Source: Fulvivirga sp. (lineage in GTDB: Bacteria; Bacteroidota; Bacteroidia; Cytophagales; Cyclobacteriaceae). From it: DNA of 38,897 nucleotides. Position 1 is the stretch's first letter, and every line of letters starts with the position of its first letter. The notes under the pieces were generated by a model that worked only from the letters and a program-made list of their open reading frames with translations, searched no databases and was not told where the DNA came from. The DNA lies in assembly GCA_028280565.1 (NCBI GenBank), contig JANQLQ010000270.1, forward strand, positions 1 through 38,897, read 5' to 3'. Positions 15,010 through 23,501 of this stretch are shown here, piece after piece. Made by a program: the position numbers and the translations under genes.

Positions 15010-16638
15010 TCAGATTTTGATTACCTTTCTTATCATTCGAAACTCCCGCGATTCTAAATATAAGATATAAGTGGATGGCGCCATGGATGACAACTCCAGC
15101 GTCTCTTTAAAAGATTTACTCGTGGGCACAATGACCTGGTCCATCACAATAGTTCCTTTCATATCGGTCACCCTCAGGGTAATGGGACTTAAAGCATCCA
15201 AGTTCATTTCCAGGGTAATTTCGGTGGAGACCGGGTTGGGGTAGAGGAAAGCGTTATGATCTTCCACGGATCGAGAGACTAAGCTTGACGATACGGCTCT
15301 GAATGCATTCACCCTCCCAAAGCCATAAAACTTATCCCAGCCGGCCGTGTCTTCGCTCGGCGTGCCCACTTGGTCTTCCGCCGTCCTGGTGAGTATGCTT
15401 CTTAATTCATTAGCGCCTAGCGCAGTGTTCATCGAAAGCAGTAAAGAAGCCACCCCGCTCACTACAGCGCAAGACATGGATGTGCCTGACCAAAACCTAG
15501 GGTTGGAAGAGAGATTGTCATAGCTGTAGATATAACTTCCGGGTGCGACCACATCAATGATATTGCCATAATTACTCCCAAAGCTGCTAACACCGGCGAA
15601 GGCTGTACTTCGTTGATCATCTGGATCAGTGGAGCCAACGGCGATCGTAGAAGCATACCCGGCAGGATAAGTGACCAATTCCTGGTTGTTATTACCGATG
15701 CTTGCCACTACAAGCACGCGATTATCAGAAGCGTACTTGATGGCATCCGCTAAAACCCTGAGGTCTGAGTCTCCATTTAACGACATGTTAATGATATCCG
15801 CTCCATTATCCACGGCGTAATAAATGGCTTCGGCCCAGTCGCTGAGAAAGCCTTGGAGGTTTTGATCTAAGGCTTTGCACAACATAAGCTTGCAGCGCCA
15901 ATCAATGCCGGATATACCGAGCCTATTATTGGTCGAAGCGGCTATTATTCCTGCTATTGATGAACCATGGCCATTGTCATCGGCCAGCTCATCACTGCCT
16001 GTTATGAAGTTCCACCCATGGATATCATCCACATAGCCATTGCCGTCATCATCTATATTATTACCGGGGATCTCTCTTGGGTTGCGCCATAGCCGGTTTG
16101 CCAGATCTTGGTTGAACGTGGAAATACCACTATCAATGATCGCTACCGTCACGGAACTATCTCCCTCGGTAAGGTCCCACGCGGGAAGTACCTCGATATC
16201 TGCCCCTGCCGTGGAGGTAGACTGCCGATGATCAAATGTCCCGTCATTTGCCAGGTACCATTGATTGTCAAACTCTAAATCGTTAGGAGCTGCACGCTGT
16301 ACGGCGGAGCCATAACCGATATGGTCCAGCTCATAATAAACGAGCAGGTCTTTCGCTTTGTGGTCTTCCAAAAGCTTGGTGAGTTCGGCCTTATTGCTCA
16401 CAGGAATGCGGATCACAGTATATTCATTGTTATGAAATGACCGGGTGCTTGCCCTGAGCGTTTTACTGATCCTTAAATTGCTCTTTCCCGGGCGTTGTTG
16501 GGGACCGGATTTAACAACATAGCGCACTTCCTGGCTATTGATAGGGGATTGACCCTGGCACAGGAATGAGTAATGTGCCAGTAATATTGTAAGAATAAAT
16601 ACGCCAACATTTACACGGTAAACCCTACGTGATCCCAT
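15010..16638 (-). CDS. Secreted S8 (subtilisin-like) serine protease with T9SS C-terminal domain
   Basis: A 542-residue secreted protease. A signal peptide covers about residues 9-30 (VGVFILTILLAHYSFLCQG), followed by a propeptide to about residue 115. The catalytic triad is visible: Asp169 in VAIIDSG, His224 in NGHGSS and Ser387 in SGTSMS. An Asp/Asn-rich segment NNIDDDGNGYVDD looks like a calcium site. The last about 75 residues (from FLYPNPVSTEITLEM to MIRKVIKI) are a type A T9SS sorting domain, so the enzyme should be exported across the outer membrane and attached to, or released from, the surface. I chose the ATG at 16638; a TTG at 16653 is less likely. It overlaps the sulfotransferase gene by 14 bp and lies between glycan genes, so it is co-expressed with them. 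Confidence 0.93.
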   Translation of the reverse strand: MGSRRVYRVNVGVFILTILLAHYSFLCQGQSPINSQEVRYVVKSGPQQRPGKSNLRISKTLRASTRSFHNNEYTVIRIPVSNKAELTKLLEDHKAKDLLVYYELDHIGYGSAVQRAAPNDLEFDNQWYLANDGTFDHRQSTSTAGADIEVLPAWDLTEGDSSVTVAIIDSGISTFNQDLANRLWRNPREIPGNNIDDDGNGYVDDIHGWNFITGSDELADDNGHGSSIAGIIAASTNNRLGISGIDWRCKLMLCKALDQNLQGFLSDWAEAIYYAVDNGADIINMSLNGDSDLRVLADAIKYASDNRVLVVASIGNNNQELVTYPAGYASTIAVGSTDPDDQRSTAFAGVSSFGSNYGNIIDVVAPGSYIYSYDNLSSNPRFWSGTSMSCAVVSGVASLLLSMNTALGANELRSILTRTAEDQVGTPSEDTAGWDKFYGFGRVNAFRAVSSSLVSRSVEDHNAFLYPNPVSTEITLEMNLDALSPITLRVTDMKGTIVMDQVIVPTSKSFKETLELSSMAPSTYILYLESREFRMIRKVIKI

Positions 16639-17365
16639 TTTCGAATAGCTCAACCTGTGTCAGTACATTTTCGATTTGCGTTTTCCCCAAGTTACTCTTC
16701 CACTTGTCCAGGCTTTCTTCTTCCAGCTTTTCGTATTCGAAGGAATTATCGATCCCAATAAACGAGGCGAGCTCTTGTAAGAATTCACCCGGCTTATTCA
16801 TGAACTCTTCATACTTGATAAGCATATACCTGTCCTTGGGTAGCACCTGCCGTAACCTAAAGAGTTCCTCCCTGTGGGACGCCCATCTTTGGACACACTT
16901 TTCTTCAATAGAAAAATTCCGGAACGACTTTTTGTTTGCATCTGTGATCCCCAGGAACCGGTTTTTCCTGGCTTGGGGCAGAATTTTATACCAGCGCATC
17001 ACATCTTTATGCTTCAGCATGCTTGAAACTGTGGGCAGCGCGTCTCTATACACCCCTACAAATATTGAATTCGGTATTTTTTTAGCCAAGTACTCGGCTA
17101 TCCAGATATTAGCATGGGACTTGTCCATCACAAAATCCATGGGGTTTTGCTCCAGTTCTTTTAGGTAACGTTTTGCCAGGCGCTTTTTCAACACGGTCTC
17201 CATTGAAAACGGAGCGATATCCTGGAAAGCTCCTATTAAAGCAGATAGGATAAAGAAATTCGGATGTTCAATAAATCCGTCGATCTTAGGATGACTGCTC
17301 ACCGTACGGCCAATAAGGTGTGTGCCGGACCGCCCGGTTCCGATTATGAAAATCATTTTTTTCAT
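16625..17365 (-). CDS. Sulfotransferase family protein
   Basis: A 246-residue P-loop sulfotransferase. The PAPS-binding loop IGTGRSGTHLIG (about residues 8-19) is clear, followed by SHPKIDGFIEHPNFF. The 3'-phosphate region is GVYRDALPTVSSMLKH (about 103-118). VLPKDRYMLIKYEEFMNKPG is the usual later block (KYEEF). It probably transfers sulfate to a carbohydrate of this locus. It is shorter than the other sulfotransferase (322 residues) and shares little beyond the motifs, so the two likely modify different positions or sugars. Its start codon overlaps the stop of the upstream GT4 gene by 4 bp (ATGA), and its 3' end overlaps the protease start by 14 bp, suggesting translational coupling. Confidence 0.88.
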   Translation of the reverse strand: MKKMIFIIGTGRSGTHLIGRTVSSHPKIDGFIEHPNFFILSALIGAFQDIAPFSMETVLKKRLAKRYLKELEQNPMDFVMDKSHANIWIAEYLAKKIPNSIFVGVYRDALPTVSSMLKHKDVMRWYKILPQARKNRFLGITDANKKSFRNFSIEEKCVQRWASHREELFRLRQVLPKDRYMLIKYEEFMNKPGEFLQELASFIGIDNSFEYEKLEEESLDKWKSNLGKTQIENVLTQVELFENGIT

Positions 17366-18483
17366 ACGTGACTTATTAAGATTTCTTGGTAATATTCCAA
17401 TGTTTTCCTGGCTACTATGACAGGGTCGTAATGCGCAAGTGCGAATTTTTTTCCTTTATCCCCCTCGTTACGCAATGACCTGGTATTATTTATGTACCCC
17501 AGGATCAGTTCAGCGGCAACGTTTTCTTCCATCGGGATGACCAGCCCAACGGCATTTTTCTCCAATGTTTCAGCCAGGTAACATCCTTCTGAAACCACTA
17601 CAGGTCTACCCATCACCATAGCTTCGATGATCGACATGCCAAAGACCTCCCACCTGGAAGGCTGGATGTAAAGCAGGCATTCATCGATCACCTTTAATTT
17701 TTCCTGCCCGTATACAGGCGCATTAATTTTGACCCGGGGTATATCGAGTGTCTCTACTAAGTCTTCTAAGTCCTTCCTGTCCTTCCCGTCCCCATAAAGA
17801 AAGAGGTGGATATCACTGCGGTATTGAGATAAGATCTTGAATGTCCTCAATAGCAGGTCCAATCCCTTGTGTTCCATATCAAACCTACCCAAGTATAATA
17901 AGTAGTGTAGTTGCTTGCTATTTACCGGTACCCGGGCCAACGGATGTAGAGAATCCAAAGGCAGCGGATTAGGGATCACCTTGACCTTACCCAGGAACCC
18001 TACATTTCTTACATCGTCGAGCTCTTTATCCTGGACCAAGATCATGCCGTGGGCGTTGCGGATCACTTCTTTTTCAAAAAGCCAGAAGAACAACTTCTTT
18101 AACAAGAATTTGCGCTGAAGTAGCTGTGGACTATAACCACCATGAGGTGTAAGTACCTGCGGTAAACCGTTTTTGCGTAAGACCTTACTTACATGATAGT
18201 TGTATAAATTAAAAACACTATGCAAGTGAAAGATCTCGATTTGATCAGGGTTTTTTTTTAGGAATGTTACGAAATCTTTATCTAAGTATACGCCTTTGTA
18301 AGACTGCTTGAAATACCGGTAGTGTATACCCTCATCATCTATACAATCCGCCCTTTTTTGGGAAAAATAATAGATGAAGACCTCGTGGCCTTGTAAGATA
18401 AGATGTTTCGCCAAGTGATACCCTGCCAAGGCGATCCCATTGACTGCATCGCTTTTGAAGTATCCTATAAGCGCGATATTCAT
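17362..18483 (-). CDS. Glycosyltransferase family 4 protein
   Basis: A 373-residue GT-B transferase and the first gene of the GT4-sulfotransferase-subtilase-GT4 operon. The N-terminal IALIGYFKSDAVNGIALAGY carries a glycine-containing loop typical of the acceptor domain, and LTPHGGYSP is a common GT4 segment. The donor domain shows YLLYLGRFDMEHKGLDLL (about 195-212), LFLYGDG and the signature FGMSIIEAMVMGRPVVVSEG. The short 500-bp upstream region separates it from the divergently transcribed lipoprotein gene at 18992. The 4-bp overlap with the next gene indicates coupling. Sugar specificity unknown. Confidence 0.92.
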   Translation of the reverse strand: MNIALIGYFKSDAVNGIALAGYHLAKHLILQGHEVFIYYFSQKRADCIDDEGIHYRYFKQSYKGVYLDKDFVTFLKKNPDQIEIFHLHSVFNLYNYHVSKVLRKNGLPQVLTPHGGYSPQLLQRKFLLKKLFFWLFEKEVIRNAHGMILVQDKELDDVRNVGFLGKVKVIPNPLPLDSLHPLARVPVNSKQLHYLLYLGRFDMEHKGLDLLLRTFKILSQYRSDIHLFLYGDGKDRKDLEDLVETLDIPRVKINAPVYGQEKLKVIDECLLYIQPSRWEVFGMSIIEAMVMGRPVVVSEGCYLAETLEKNAVGLVIPMEENVAAELILGYINNTRSLRNEGDKGKKFALAHYDPVIVARKTLEYYQEILISHV

Positions 18484-18991
18484 CGAACAATCAAAATTTC
18501 CTAAGTAAAGGTATATTTATCACTATCGTGGGAATAGTTAAATTGTGTTTTTTAATTATTAAAAATCTTTAATAGAAAGTTAACCTCTTGGGTTCGGCTA
18601 TCGGGGATAGAAATTACTATTTTGGTATTGAGTTTCAGGTAGATAGAAATTGTAACTTTGTTAATTTAAAATATGAGCTGAATGGATCGAATCAGCTGCA
18701 TATTGCAATCCTTTTATTTCAATCTTTGATTTTCCATATAGTCTATAGGTAGGGCTGGTTATCTGTATCGATAAAGATCGGGCATAAAAAATTGCAGGTC
18801 CTGGTAAGCATAGACCTAGGTCTTCAATGGTTTTGAAGTAATACTAAATGCAACAAAGTGTATGAATATATAAAGAAAATATTGGATCTTTCTTCTCGGC
18901 TAGGCCCGAGAGGAAGAAGGTTCCCCTCGGACCTAAAGCACGAGAATCTCTAACTATTAACTATCCTAGAATTACAATAACTTATTTAATA
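18484..18991. other. Divergent intergenic region with candidate promoter and long leader
   Basis: No gene. It contains a complete candidate promoter for the plus-strand lipoprotein gene (18628-18660) and, in the resulting leader of more than 300 nt, a hairpin near 18889-18920 (TCTTCTCGG...CCGAGAGGAAGA). Nothing identifiable was seen for the minus-strand operon starting at 18483. Confidence 0.5.
18628..18660 (+). promoter_or_regulatory. Candidate Bacteroidota sigma-A promoter for the 18992 lipoprotein gene
   Basis: TTG at 18628-18630, a 22-base spacer, then TAACTTTG at 18653-18660, an exact TAnnTTTG. This is the best promoter match in the window. Transcription from here would give a leader of about 325 nt before the ATG at 18992, unusual in length. 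Confidence 0.45.
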
Positions 18992-20515
18992 ATGAAAAAG
19001 TTTAATTTATTGGCTTTGTTTTTGTCTGCTTCATTCCTTGTGTACCTTACCGGCTGCCAGGAAGAGGGAGTACAACCCAGTACTGAAGATGCTGTTGGTT
19101 CTGGTTCAGCCGTTATTACCGTAGGAAACGGCAACGAATTTTTCCTTCCCGGAAACACGACATGGACTTTCGGAAATACTTATCTTTTAGATGGTCTTGT
19201 ACGTGTTCCTAGCGGTGTTACTCTTACTATAGAGCCCGGTGTTATCGTTAAAGGCCTTTCTGGTGTAGCAGGCTCTATCCCTGGCACTTTATTAGTAGAG
19301 AGAGGCGGTATAATTGATGCAGACGGAACTGCTGCTCAACCTATTATCTTTACATCTGCAGAGCCTGTAGGATCACGTGCTCCTGGTGACTGGGGCGGTT
19401 TAGTAATCCTAGGAAATTCATGGGTAAACGTAGCTGCTGGCGTTAACGGCGCACCTGCCGATCACGTAGGAGCTATAGAAGGTTTACCTGCTGGATTCAC
19501 TCCCGGATTATACGGTTCTGGTAGCTCTAACCAATTTGTAAACCAAGACGATAACTCTGGTACTTTACGATGGATACGCATCGAGTACGCTGGTAATGTT
19601 CTTACAGAAGGAAACGAGACCAACGGATTGACACTTGGTGGTGTAGGTAGAGGTACTACTGTCGAGCACATTTGGGTTTCATACGGTGCTGATGATGGTA
19701 TCGAATGGTTCGGTGGATGGGTACGTTCTAAGTACTTAATCTGCACCAATAACACCGATGATGATTTTGACTCTGACCAAGGTAACAACAGCTTAGTCCA
19801 GTTTGGTATCATTCAAAAGAACCCACTTATCAGTGTAGCAGGTAGTGGTGGAGCTCGTGCTTTCGAATCTAACGGTGACGAAGACGATGTAGCTCCTGGA
19901 ACAGCTAACCTGACTTCTAACCCTACTTATTCTAACATTACTGTGATCGGACCTGCTGGCCCTTTCCCTCCGTATTGTACAGGTGTTAACCCTGACTTTG
20001 ATCATGGTGTAGCTGTAAGGGATCTTTCTCGTTTGGATATCTTCAACTCTGCCATCGGTGGATTCCCTGGAGACCAGTTCTTCTTGGAAAATCCTCAGAC
20101 TTGGGGTGGACGTTCAACGGCTAAAAACAACCAAGTGGTTCGACCTTTCATCACAGGTTCTCGTATCAGCTCTGTTGGAGCTCCTTTCGTAGCTTCAAAA
20201 TGGAGCAACGTAGCGATAGCTGCTAATGGATGTGCTGGTAGCAGCCAAGATGTTGCCACGTTCTTAGGATTAAGAGGAGCTGCTTGGAGAACGCCTGAAT
20301 TAAACGGTCAGCCTCAGCCTGACTTCGTTCCTCCTGCATCTTCTGTGCTTTTATCAGGAGCTGACTTCTCTGACCTTTTATTACAACCTCCTTACTTTGA
20401 CGTTGTAACGTTCAGGGGTGGAATAAACCGTGACGCTGGTGGTCCTGGAAGTGCCGCAGCATGGGGATTGTCTTCTGCTTGGTACGAGTACACTCCACAG
20501 GATAATCCTTACTAA
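18992..20515 (+). CDS. Surface lipoprotein, predicted right-handed beta-helix type, probably highly expressed
   Basis: A 507-residue lipoprotein. The signal peptide MKKFNLLALFLSASFLVYL ends in a lipobox LTGC (C22), followed by QEEG. The mature part is rich in Gly, Asn, Thr and Val, with repeated short strands (VRVPSGVTLTIEPGVIVKG, then GDWGGLVILGNSWVN and GRGTTVEHIWVSYGADDG) that fit parallel beta-helix coils. Similar proteins are widespread in Bacteroidota and usually annotated as hypothetical, without a proven function. Codon use differs from the neighbours: many T-ending codons such as GGT, GCT, GTT and CCT, with few rare codons, as expected for very high expression. A promoter candidate, a long leader and a strong terminator (20565-20598) mark it as a single-gene unit. 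It is not obviously an enzyme of the glycan pathway. Confidence 0.82.
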   Translation: MKKFNLLALFLSASFLVYLTGCQEEGVQPSTEDAVGSGSAVITVGNGNEFFLPGNTTWTFGNTYLLDGLVRVPSGVTLTIEPGVIVKGLSGVAGSIPGTLLVERGGIIDADGTAAQPIIFTSAEPVGSRAPGDWGGLVILGNSWVNVAAGVNGAPADHVGAIEGLPAGFTPGLYGSGSSNQFVNQDDNSGTLRWIRIEYAGNVLTEGNETNGLTLGGVGRGTTVEHIWVSYGADDGIEWFGGWVRSKYLICTNNTDDDFDSDQGNNSLVQFGIIQKNPLISVAGSGGARAFESNGDEDDVAPGTANLTSNPTYSNITVIGPAGPFPPYCTGVNPDFDHGVAVRDLSRLDIFNSAIGGFPGDQFFLENPQTWGGRSTAKNNQVVRPFITGSRISSVGAPFVASKWSNVAIAANGCAGSSQDVATFLGLRGAAWRTPELNGQPQPDFVPPASSVLLSGADFSDLLLQPPYFDVVTFRGGINRDAGGPGSAAAWGLSSAWYEYTPQDNPY

Positions 20516-20564
20516 TAGGTAGATCTAGTCTATTTACCAGGCCTGCTTTTAACTATAATTAATA

Positions 20565-20598
20565 GGGGCTGTTCTTTCGGGACAGCCCCTTGTTTTTT
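20565..20598 (+). terminator. Intrinsic terminator of the 18992 lipoprotein gene
   Basis: Perfect 8-bp stem GGGGCTGT (20565-20572) with ACAGCCCC (20582-20589) and a 9-base loop, immediately followed by TTGTTTTTT. It starts 50 bp after the stop codon at 20515. Confidence 0.9.
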
Positions 20599-20813
20599 CA
20601 CAAGATCGTAGCTTCACGTCGGTTGGGAGAATTAGCATTTGAAATGTTCTTCCGAGGGTCAATAAACCAAAAAACTAGAAAAGGGATGTCAACCTCACGG
20701 ATTTAGTGGTGGGATGTACTTCGTCCTTGCCAGTCTTGCAGTAACGATCCGTTTTTTCTATTCATCATCTCAACTTTTTCCTGCTCCAGTAAAACCAACA
20801 ATTAAAAAAGAAT

Positions 20814-20974
20814 CGTCATTCCGGCCGGTGGTGAGGTGCAGGTGTATGTGAGAGCCGGAATCTGCTGGGTCGTTTAACGTGTACTTCTTCTTTTCATGTG
20901 TGTAAAAGGTTTTCGTTTCGCGACTTTACAGATTCCTTGTCACGCCTAGCCCATCGCACTCCTTGCCCTGGAAG
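20814..20974. repeat. Dispersed palindromic repeat family F1, copy C
   Basis: Begins CGTCATTCCGGC, contains GGAATCTGCTGGGTCGTTTA, GGTTTTCGTTTCGCGACTT and ACAGATTCCTTGTCACGCC followed by TAGCCCA, in the same order as copy B. The middle is more diverged and the right arm less complete. Confidence 0.72.
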
Positions 20975-21009
20975 GAGCAATCCACCGCGCGGTGGGTTCC
21001 CCTTTAGCT

Positions 21010-21033
21010 TTAGGGGTGAGCGCTAGCCTTAAC
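21010..21033. repeat. Dispersed 24-bp repeat F5, copy 1
   Basis: TTAGGGGTGAGCGCTAGCCT followed by TAAC; a copy with one mismatch is at 35477-35500. Upstream of both is a similar GGTT(G)CCCCT element that pairs with AGGGG to form a small hairpin. Confidence 0.65.
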
Positions 21034-21333
21034 GGTATTGAACCCAGGCAAAGGATGGCTTCGTAGCCCCTGCACTATCATCGCCAACTAGTTATGACCT
21101 ACTTTTGTTTTTTCGCCATCGCGAACCTAACGGGCTGGCCTTAGCGCTGCGTGAAGCGATCCCCCACTCGTGGAGCGAGAACAAGGTCCATTCGATCACA
21201 CACGAGAAGGGGGGCAGCTTCGTAACCTGCCCATTGTCCATGCCAGCTTTGCGGTGACGATTGTTTTTCTCGTTTCGTCATTCCAACTCCATACATTTTC
21301 GCGAAAAATAGGCAGCCTCTTCAAGAGGATCCA

Positions 21334-22443
21334 CTAGGCCTCCAAAACGCCAGAAATTTCCTGTTCCATTTTTGTAATGAACACAGGCAGGTGAAATTTT
21401 TTATGGAATATCTCCCTTCCCTTACGGCCGTAGCGTTTTCGTTTTTCCGGGCACTGGACCAGCTCGATTATGGCCCCGGCTAGGGCATTCTTATCTTTAA
21501 CGGGGACAAGCATCCCATTGGCATCGTGTTGAACCACGTCGGGTATGCCGCGCCATTCCGTGGTCACGATGGGAAGTTCAAACATCATGGCTTCTACTAG
21601 GACATTCCCGAAGGATTCTGCAGAATAATACGAAGGGAAACAAAAGATATCCGCCACCCGGAAGTACTTCCACTTTTCATCACCATACACCACCCCCGGG
21701 AATTCAACAGAATCTAATAACCCGTTTTGCTCGCAAAAGAACATAACCTCCTCGCAGTATTCTCCTGAGACGAAATCACCCACTATCGTGCAATGAAATG
21801 GAATGCCTCGATCCTTTAAAGTTACCAGTGCTTCTAACAAGACGGATACACCCTTCGTTTCACGGATGATCCCAACGTAGAGCAGTGAAAGCCGGGAAGG
21901 ATCAACGGGCCGGTTTACCGGCAAAAAATCTACGGCAGAGTCTTCCAGTCCATTAGGGATCATCACTGTTCTTTTCGCCTTAAAATAGGTGTGGTCCGGG
22001 TTCAAGGAAGATAAATAGATCGCGAGATCGGCATTGCCATATATTCTTTTGGCGTGGCTTTTTAGCGGTGATGGAAGAGATTCTACTATTTCACTAATAC
22101 CTGCCGCATGAAAGTGGAATATGCATTTTTTAAAAATTAACCGTAACAAGGTGAGGATGAACAGGTCCCTGTAGACTGGAGTTTTCGATGTGCCCCCCGG
22201 TATGTAATAAAATGCAGAAATCTTGAACTTATACGTATAGGCTATGGCTTTCCTGAGCAGGTAGAACATATGAAGCACCTTGCTGGGGCTGAACCTTCCT
22301 AAGGATGAAATCGATTTGGAGTAGTTTACTCTTATATGGTAAATTTCTATCGATCGGAACTCTCCTTTAATGAACTTCTCAATCATCATAGCAGCGCCAT
22401 GGTAAGGAGGTGGTGTGGGCGCTATGACCAGCAATTTTTGCAT
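21334..22443 (-). CDS. Glycosyltransferase family 4 protein
   Basis: A 369-residue GT-B transferase. The N-terminus LLVIAPTPPPYHGAAMMIEK has the glycine-rich acceptor loop of GT4 enzymes. The donor domain shows LSLLYVGIIRETKGVSVLLE (about 186-205), CTIVGDF and the signature FGNVLVEAMMFELPIVTTEW with RGIPDVV after it. Usual family length. It is alone on this strand: the nearest minus-strand gene downstream starts at 18483, and the gene upstream runs the other way. A TATTTTTG element lies 34 bp before the start. It probably contributes to the same glycan as the rest of the locus. Confidence 0.9.
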   Translation of the reverse strand: MQKLLVIAPTPPPYHGAAMMIEKFIKGEFRSIEIYHIRVNYSKSISSLGRFSPSKVLHMFYLLRKAIAYTYKFKISAFYYIPGGTSKTPVYRDLFILTLLRLIFKKCIFHFHAAGISEIVESLPSPLKSHAKRIYGNADLAIYLSSLNPDHTYFKAKRTVMIPNGLEDSAVDFLPVNRPVDPSRLSLLYVGIIRETKGVSVLLEALVTLKDRGIPFHCTIVGDFVSGEYCEEVMFFCEQNGLLDSVEFPGVVYGDEKWKYFRVADIFCFPSYYSAESFGNVLVEAMMFELPIVTTEWRGIPDVVQHDANGMLVPVKDKNALAGAIIELVQCPEKRKRYGRKGREIFHKKFHLPVFITKMEQEISGVLEA

Positions 22444-22477
22444 ACCGTTTCCTACAATTTGACGTGTAAATAAACCA

Positions 22478-22485
22478 CAAAAATA
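22478..22485 (-). promoter_or_regulatory. Candidate -7 element for the GT4 gene at 21334-22443
   Basis: Reads TATTTTTG on the minus strand (TAnnTTTG), 34 bases before the ATG. No well-spaced -33 element found, so moderate to low support. Confidence 0.33.
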
Positions 22486-22740
22486 TCGGACCTGTCAACG
22501 CTACTCCTCATTTGTAAAGCATTCATAATCTTGACTTAACGTAGCCGACCCCGTGCCGGGTATTCCATGCTTTTTTCTCATGATCAAAGACCGCTTGGCC
22601 AGAACGGGCTAGGAAGAAGCCCTGTTTTGCAGGGGCAGTCTAACGCTTATCAAATTGATAATAAATTGATAATCTTTTCATTAATCCATGATACTGAATT
22701 ACCTATAGTTTTACTTCAACAAAATGCTGTCCATCACTTT

Positions 22741-23493
22741 ATGGAGAAGGGAGTTATATTCATTGTCACGGGTTCTAAGAAATACAAAGAGGAATGTAAA
22801 TTCTCCGCAAAGTCAATTAAACATCACAATCCCAATCTCCCGGTGAAGGTATTCACGGATGGCGGCATTCAAACCAACAGGTTTATCGATGAGGTAGAAA
22901 AAATCGATGACCGGGTGCATCCTCTTAAGCTCAAAACGCTGCACTTGCTAGATTCGCCTTTTGAAAAAACACTGTTTTTAGACAGTGATACCAAAGTAGA
23001 AGGTGACTTGGGAGCACTTTTCGAGCAACTGGATGAAAAAGACTTCGTAATTGGGAAAGGCCCCCTGCTGGAATGGTCTACAGGCAAAGCACGCTTTTTG
23101 GATTTTGTGCACCCCCTACATTTCAATACCGGCGTATTTCTCTATAATAACTCCAAGGCCTCACAAGAGTACCTTCATACCTGGAATGAGCTGACCCAGC
23201 AACAAAAAGATGAAGATATGTATCCCGGGCATCTTTGCGACCAACACTACTTTAATGTTTTGCTGGAAAAGGGTTATGATAAGCGTTTCGGCATGAGATT
23301 AGGCATATTTGATAACCTGGTCTACAATGTTCGATACTTAGCCTATCAAAATTTATCCGCCGCGCAAAAAAAGAAAGTATTGATCAAACACTGGCATCAT
23401 TTGAATGAGCCCCTTTACTTCAAAGTACTCAAAAGAATGAAGAACAGGTTTTATAAAATAGCAAAGAACAAAAAAAGAGTTCCGGCAAGTTAA
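22741..23493 (+). CDS. Putative nucleotide-diphospho-sugar transferase (GT-A)
   Basis: A 250-residue protein with a GT-A/GT8-like look. After MEKGVIFIVTGSKKYKEEC comes the metal-binding acidic motif FLDSDTKVEGD (about residues 78-88), and HFNTGVFLYN (about 128-137) and CDQHYFNVLL are typical of glycosyltransferases that act on sugar nucleotides. I chose the ATG at 22741; the frame is open upstream to 22567, but those 58 residues have no family character. It lies 8 bp before the methyltransferase-like gene, so they are likely co-transcribed. The role is probably in glycan assembly; acceptor and donor unknown. Confidence 0.78.
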   Translation: MEKGVIFIVTGSKKYKEECKFSAKSIKHHNPNLPVKVFTDGGIQTNRFIDEVEKIDDRVHPLKLKTLHLLDSPFEKTLFLDSDTKVEGDLGALFEQLDEKDFVIGKGPLLEWSTGKARFLDFVHPLHFNTGVFLYNNSKASQEYLHTWNELTQQQKDEDMYPGHLCDQHYFNVLLEKGYDKRFGMRLGIFDNLVYNVRYLAYQNLSAAQKKKVLIKHWHHLNEPLYFKVLKRMKNRFYKIAKNKKRVPAS

Positions 23494-23501
23494 AACTAGG
23501 T

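Larger units (their letters stand above)
20599..21333. other. Gene-free region with dispersed repeats
   Basis: No gene recognised. It holds F1 repeat copy C (20814-20974) and a 24-bp sequence at 21010-21033 shared with 35477-35500. The remainder is not identifiable. Confidence 0.6.
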
